Positions 61,590 through 64,000 of a stretch of 64,000 bases of DNA are shown in pieces. This stretch comes from Nissolia schottii (taxonomy: Eukaryota; Streptophyta; Magnoliopsida; Fabales; Fabaceae). Location of the stretch: positions 283,970 to 347,969 of the forward strand of contig QANU01043359.1 of NCBI GenBank assembly GCA_003254905.1, written 5' to 3'. The notes under the pieces are model-generated. The model was not told the origin of the DNA and did not search any database. It was given only the letters and a program-made list of their open reading frames with translations. Position numbers and translations under genes: made by a program. Each line of letters starts with the position of its first letter. Within the stretch, counting starts at the first letter, position 1.

Positions 61590-61803
61590 TGTTACACATA
61601 CACCAAAAATCATACACCATACATACATCTCGTACTTATATACATAAAGTTCGTGTTTTAATTCATGTAATATTTGTGCACTTAATTAAATATAGTTGAG
61701 AGTATCATTTACAAGTTTATAATGTTTGCGCACTAATGATAATAAAATTTGTGCATTATTAATGGTGTATGTAAGGTGTATGAAATTGGGTGTACGTATA
61801 ACA
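61590..61803. mobile_element. Short TIR element (MITE), copy 2
   Basis: Also 214 bp and an inverted relative of 14751-14964, with ends TGTTACACATACACC / GGTGTACGTATAACA. The two copies share the interior phrase CTTAATTAA next to a GTGCAAA/TTTGCAC-type word. Its ends are less perfect than those of copy 1. Confidence 0.75.
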
Positions 61804-62519
61804 CTTTTGTTTTTTTTATATTGTCATCTAATTTGACTAAGGCAAAATCAATCATTTATGTTAATATGACAAAAAGTAATTACCTGATTGCATAAAATTA
61901 CTTTATTTGGTTAGGGAATACAAATTAAACTTTAAAATGTTTATTGTGTGGGGTATGGAGCATATAGTGCTCAAAAATCATACAAGAACACTATTTCCTT
62001 GGAACAAATAATTTACATGTGAACTAAGCTACGAACAAATATTCAAAAAAAAAAAAAAAAAAACTTGAGCAAACGCTATTTCCCTACTCTATTTAAGTAG
62101 CGAAACTCTTGTCCCTTTGTAGAAACCAAAATATATAGGGCGAATAATTGCCTTTGCAGATTTTTTTCATCCCTATCCAAAATTAAACAATACTTCCGCT
62201 TCTGAGTTTTAAATCCCTTGATCATAAACAATTTTAACAAAATATGGAAGCATTTTGAAAAAAAATGAAAATTAATAAACTTGTTACTATTTTACAAAGA
62301 TAGTTACATACATGATACAACAAACCCATTACAAAATTGAATCCACTTCTATTTCCGTTTTTTTTTTCGTTTTCTTTTTATACTTTAAAAACTACAAAGA
62401 ATTTCCATTTTTTTTTAAATAGCATATCATATTTAAAGTGAATTGAATTACCCAATATAATAAATATCCTCCAAAGTGTCACCACCTTCACCTTGTTCAT
62501 CATCATCATCCCAAGTGTT
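61804..62519. other. Spacer between GT64 and HSPRO
   Basis: No gene seen. An A-run of about 19 bases lies at 62047-62065. The last few hundred bases should hold the HSPRO 3' untranslated region. Confidence 0.45.
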
Positions 62520-63953
62520 CTAGCATCGAATCCTTCTATTACACCCATTATTAACAACATCGCTATAACTATTGTTGTTGTTATTATCGTTGTTTTCCCA
62601 AAAGTACCCCAGGAACGTCTTAGCCGCATCCAAGCTGGGAAAATAAGTAGGCTCCATGAATATCTGACTCAGCGAGTCACCCCCGTCGCAACTCAGACCG
62701 ACTCGGTTCCCACTCGCCTCCACGCTGCCCATCACCACCGACACCACCTGCTTGTACCCGAAGAAGAACCCCTTCATCGCAGCCTCCACCGCCTGCATCG
62801 CCTGCAGCAAGTGAACCTTCTCGAACCCTCCCTCCCCCGCCGTTTTCTCCGCCGCGTACAGCCTCATCGCCGCCTCCTGGATCCTCGGCCCGCCCGTCGG
62901 GTCCGCCTCTACTCCCAGCACCTCCGGCACCCTGTGCCTCAGATCCCTGCACATCCGCGCCATCTCCACCAGCTCCTTCGACCGGAAGCAAAACGCCGCC
63001 GTTTCACCGCCGCACCGCACCGCCAGCTGGTTCTTCAGCCTCAAGAAATCGTCGGGATCCATCATCACGTGCATGTCCATCACCTCCGCGAGAAGCTTCC
63101 AGATCCGCTCCACCGCGTGGCACTCACTCGCCGCCGTATCGAACCTTCTGTTCTCGATGGATCCCCCCATCCGTTCCAGAAGCTTCCTCGATACGCGGAT
63201 CCACGACTCCGCGATCTGGTGCGCCGCGTGCACCGTGAGGTTCTCGTAGTTCTCAGCTAACGTCGTCGTTTGGAGCGCGTGGACCTCACTGGGCTTGCAA
63301 ACGGCGTCGTACAAGAGGCTGGGCTTTCCCGCCAAATTGGGCTCGCCAAGGCCCAAAGTGTAGGGACAGCGGCTCATCTGGCACTCCACGGTGAGAAGGA
63401 TCCTCTGCGCCGCGTCCTTGGATGCGCGCCACGTGGCGAGGCGCGGGAGCAGGCTGGACTCGCTGTAGCTTAATCTTCTGCCCTGGGACTCGGTGAGATC
63501 TGCGGTGGGGGCAGTGCCACGTGTCTCCGGGTCGCACTCCTCGTCCTCGCAGAGCATCGCGATGATCTCGATCTGACGCGTGGCGAGGGACTCGATCCTG
63601 CGGCTCCACTCCCTGTGGTTCGCGTAGGGCCTGGGGTCAGACGAAACGGTCGAGAGGAACCGGAACGTGATCTCGAGGGCCTGCAGCGCGGGTTTTAGGA
63701 CGGGCTCGTTGTTCCACGCGGGGAAGTCTCTGGTGGACCAGAGTTTTCGGAGCTCAGGGAGGCGGAGGTATTGTTCGTAGGCGGCGCAGAGCGGCGGCGG
63801 CGCGGCGGAGATGTCGGTGGTGGTGCGGATGGGGAGGTGGAGAGAGGGTTGGGGGCCGCCGCGTGGTGAGGGCTTGTCGGGGAGAGAGAGTTTTGGAGCC
63901 TTGGAAGACATGTTGGAGTTGATCATTTTTGATTTCCGATGTAAATCAACCAT
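62520..63953 (-). CDS. HSPRO2: HSPRO (Hs1pro-1-like) stress and defence protein
   Basis: An intronless 477-residue frame. The ATG at 63953 gives MVDLHRKSKM, matching the family start; codons above it lack an ATG. Conserved stretches are LCAAYEQYLRLPELRKLW, WNNEPVLKPALQALEITFR, REWSRRIESL, MSRCPYTLGLGEPNLAGKP, IWKLLAEVMDMHVMMDP, AFCFRSKELVEMA, VEADPTGGPRIQEAAMRLY, MQAVEAAMKGFFFGYKQVV and EPTYFPSLDAAKTFLG. Hs1pro-1 was described as a beet nematode-resistance gene; the Arabidopsis relatives bind the SnRK1 energy-sensing kinase complex and affect basal resistance. There is no signal peptide, leucine-rich repeat or kinase domain. The C-terminal tail is Asn-rich (NNDNNNNN). The coding strand is very GC-rich, unlike its surroundings. 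The promoter lies beyond the window. Confidence 0.96.
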   Translation of the reverse strand: MVDLHRKSKMINSNMSSKAPKLSLPDKPSPRGGPQPSLHLPIRTTTDISAAPPPLCAAYEQYLRLPELRKLWSTRDFPAWNNEPVLKPALQALEITFRFLSTVSSDPRPYANHREWSRRIESLATRQIEIIAMLCEDEECDPETRGTAPTADLTESQGRRLSYSESSLLPRLATWRASKDAAQRILLTVECQMSRCPYTLGLGEPNLAGKPSLLYDAVCKPSEVHALQTTTLAENYENLTVHAAHQIAESWIRVSRKLLERMGGSIENRRFDTAASECHAVERIWKLLAEVMDMHVMMDPDDFLRLKNQLAVRCGGETAAFCFRSKELVEMARMCRDLRHRVPEVLGVEADPTGGPRIQEAAMRLYAAEKTAGEGGFEKVHLLQAMQAVEAAMKGFFFGYKQVVSVVMGSVEASGNRVGLSCDGGDSLSQIFMEPTYFPSLDAAKTFLGYFWENNDNNNNNSYSDVVNNGCNRRIRC

Positions 63954-64000
63954 CTTTGGAGACAAATAGAATGAAGTGTATGTGTATCTCTACGTGTGTT

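Noticed and set aside
62677-63609. Long Arg/Gly-rich frames opposite and within HSPRO
   Set aside because: They are other-frame readings of the GC-rich HSPRO gene.

Overview
This window is nuclear DNA from a flowering plant. Every host gene has plant orthologues, the genes are widely spaced and mostly intron-rich with GT-AG junctions, and AT-rich spacers are full of plant transposons. The gene set and repeat types fit a eudicot. A legume of the soybean kind is my inference from the protein wording and LTR style, not something proven here.

Layout. 1-6.2 kb: an AT-rich three-copy repeat, an LTR relic and a 1,039-bp hAT transposon carrying a piece of the ribosomal protein L13a gene. 6.3-7.6 kb: intronless BAHD acyltransferase (-), whose catalytic histidine is replaced. 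9.6-13.1 kb: RPN8, a 26S proteasome lid subunit (-, 10 coding exons). 13.5-15 kb: two small TIR elements. 17.5-20.7 kb: eIF3f (-, 6 exons). 22.8-24.1 kb: a PIP1 aquaporin (-, 4 exons). 27.0-32.8 kb: an LTR retroelement fossil nested inside an older LTR of the same family. 33.4-35.2 kb: more LTR relics and a hAT MITE next to a short run of Ns. 36.0-39.8 kb: a GPI-anchored lipid-transfer protein (+) with a 3.2-kb intron containing a solo LTR and a foldback element. 40.8-43.3 kb: TGD4 (+), whose 5' end is missing beside an LTR-like relic. 47.3-51.2 kb: a decayed FAR1/MULE gene and a CACTA end. 51.3-56.1 kb: LTR relics, a second gene-capturing hAT and an RTE-type LINE tail. 57.3-61.2 kb: a GT64 glycosyltransferase of the EPC1/GMT1 kind (+, 5 exons). 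62.5-64.0 kb: HSPRO (-), intronless.

How the genes relate. They do not form a pathway: they cover protein turnover, translation, water transport, lipid transfer at the cell surface, chloroplast lipid import, sphingolipid glycosylation and stress or defence signalling. The block itself looks ancestral. From memory of Arabidopsis, a BAHD gene, eIF3F and HSPRO2 are neighbours on chromosome 2 (At2g39980, At2g39990, At2g40000), and EPC1 and HSPRO1 are neighbours on chromosome 3 (At3g55830, At3g55840). This window seems to hold the unfractionated set together, with other genes and transposons between. Points most worth a second look are the BAHD motif change, the two gene-capturing hAT elements, the neighbouring MPN-domain genes, and the TGD4 5' junction.
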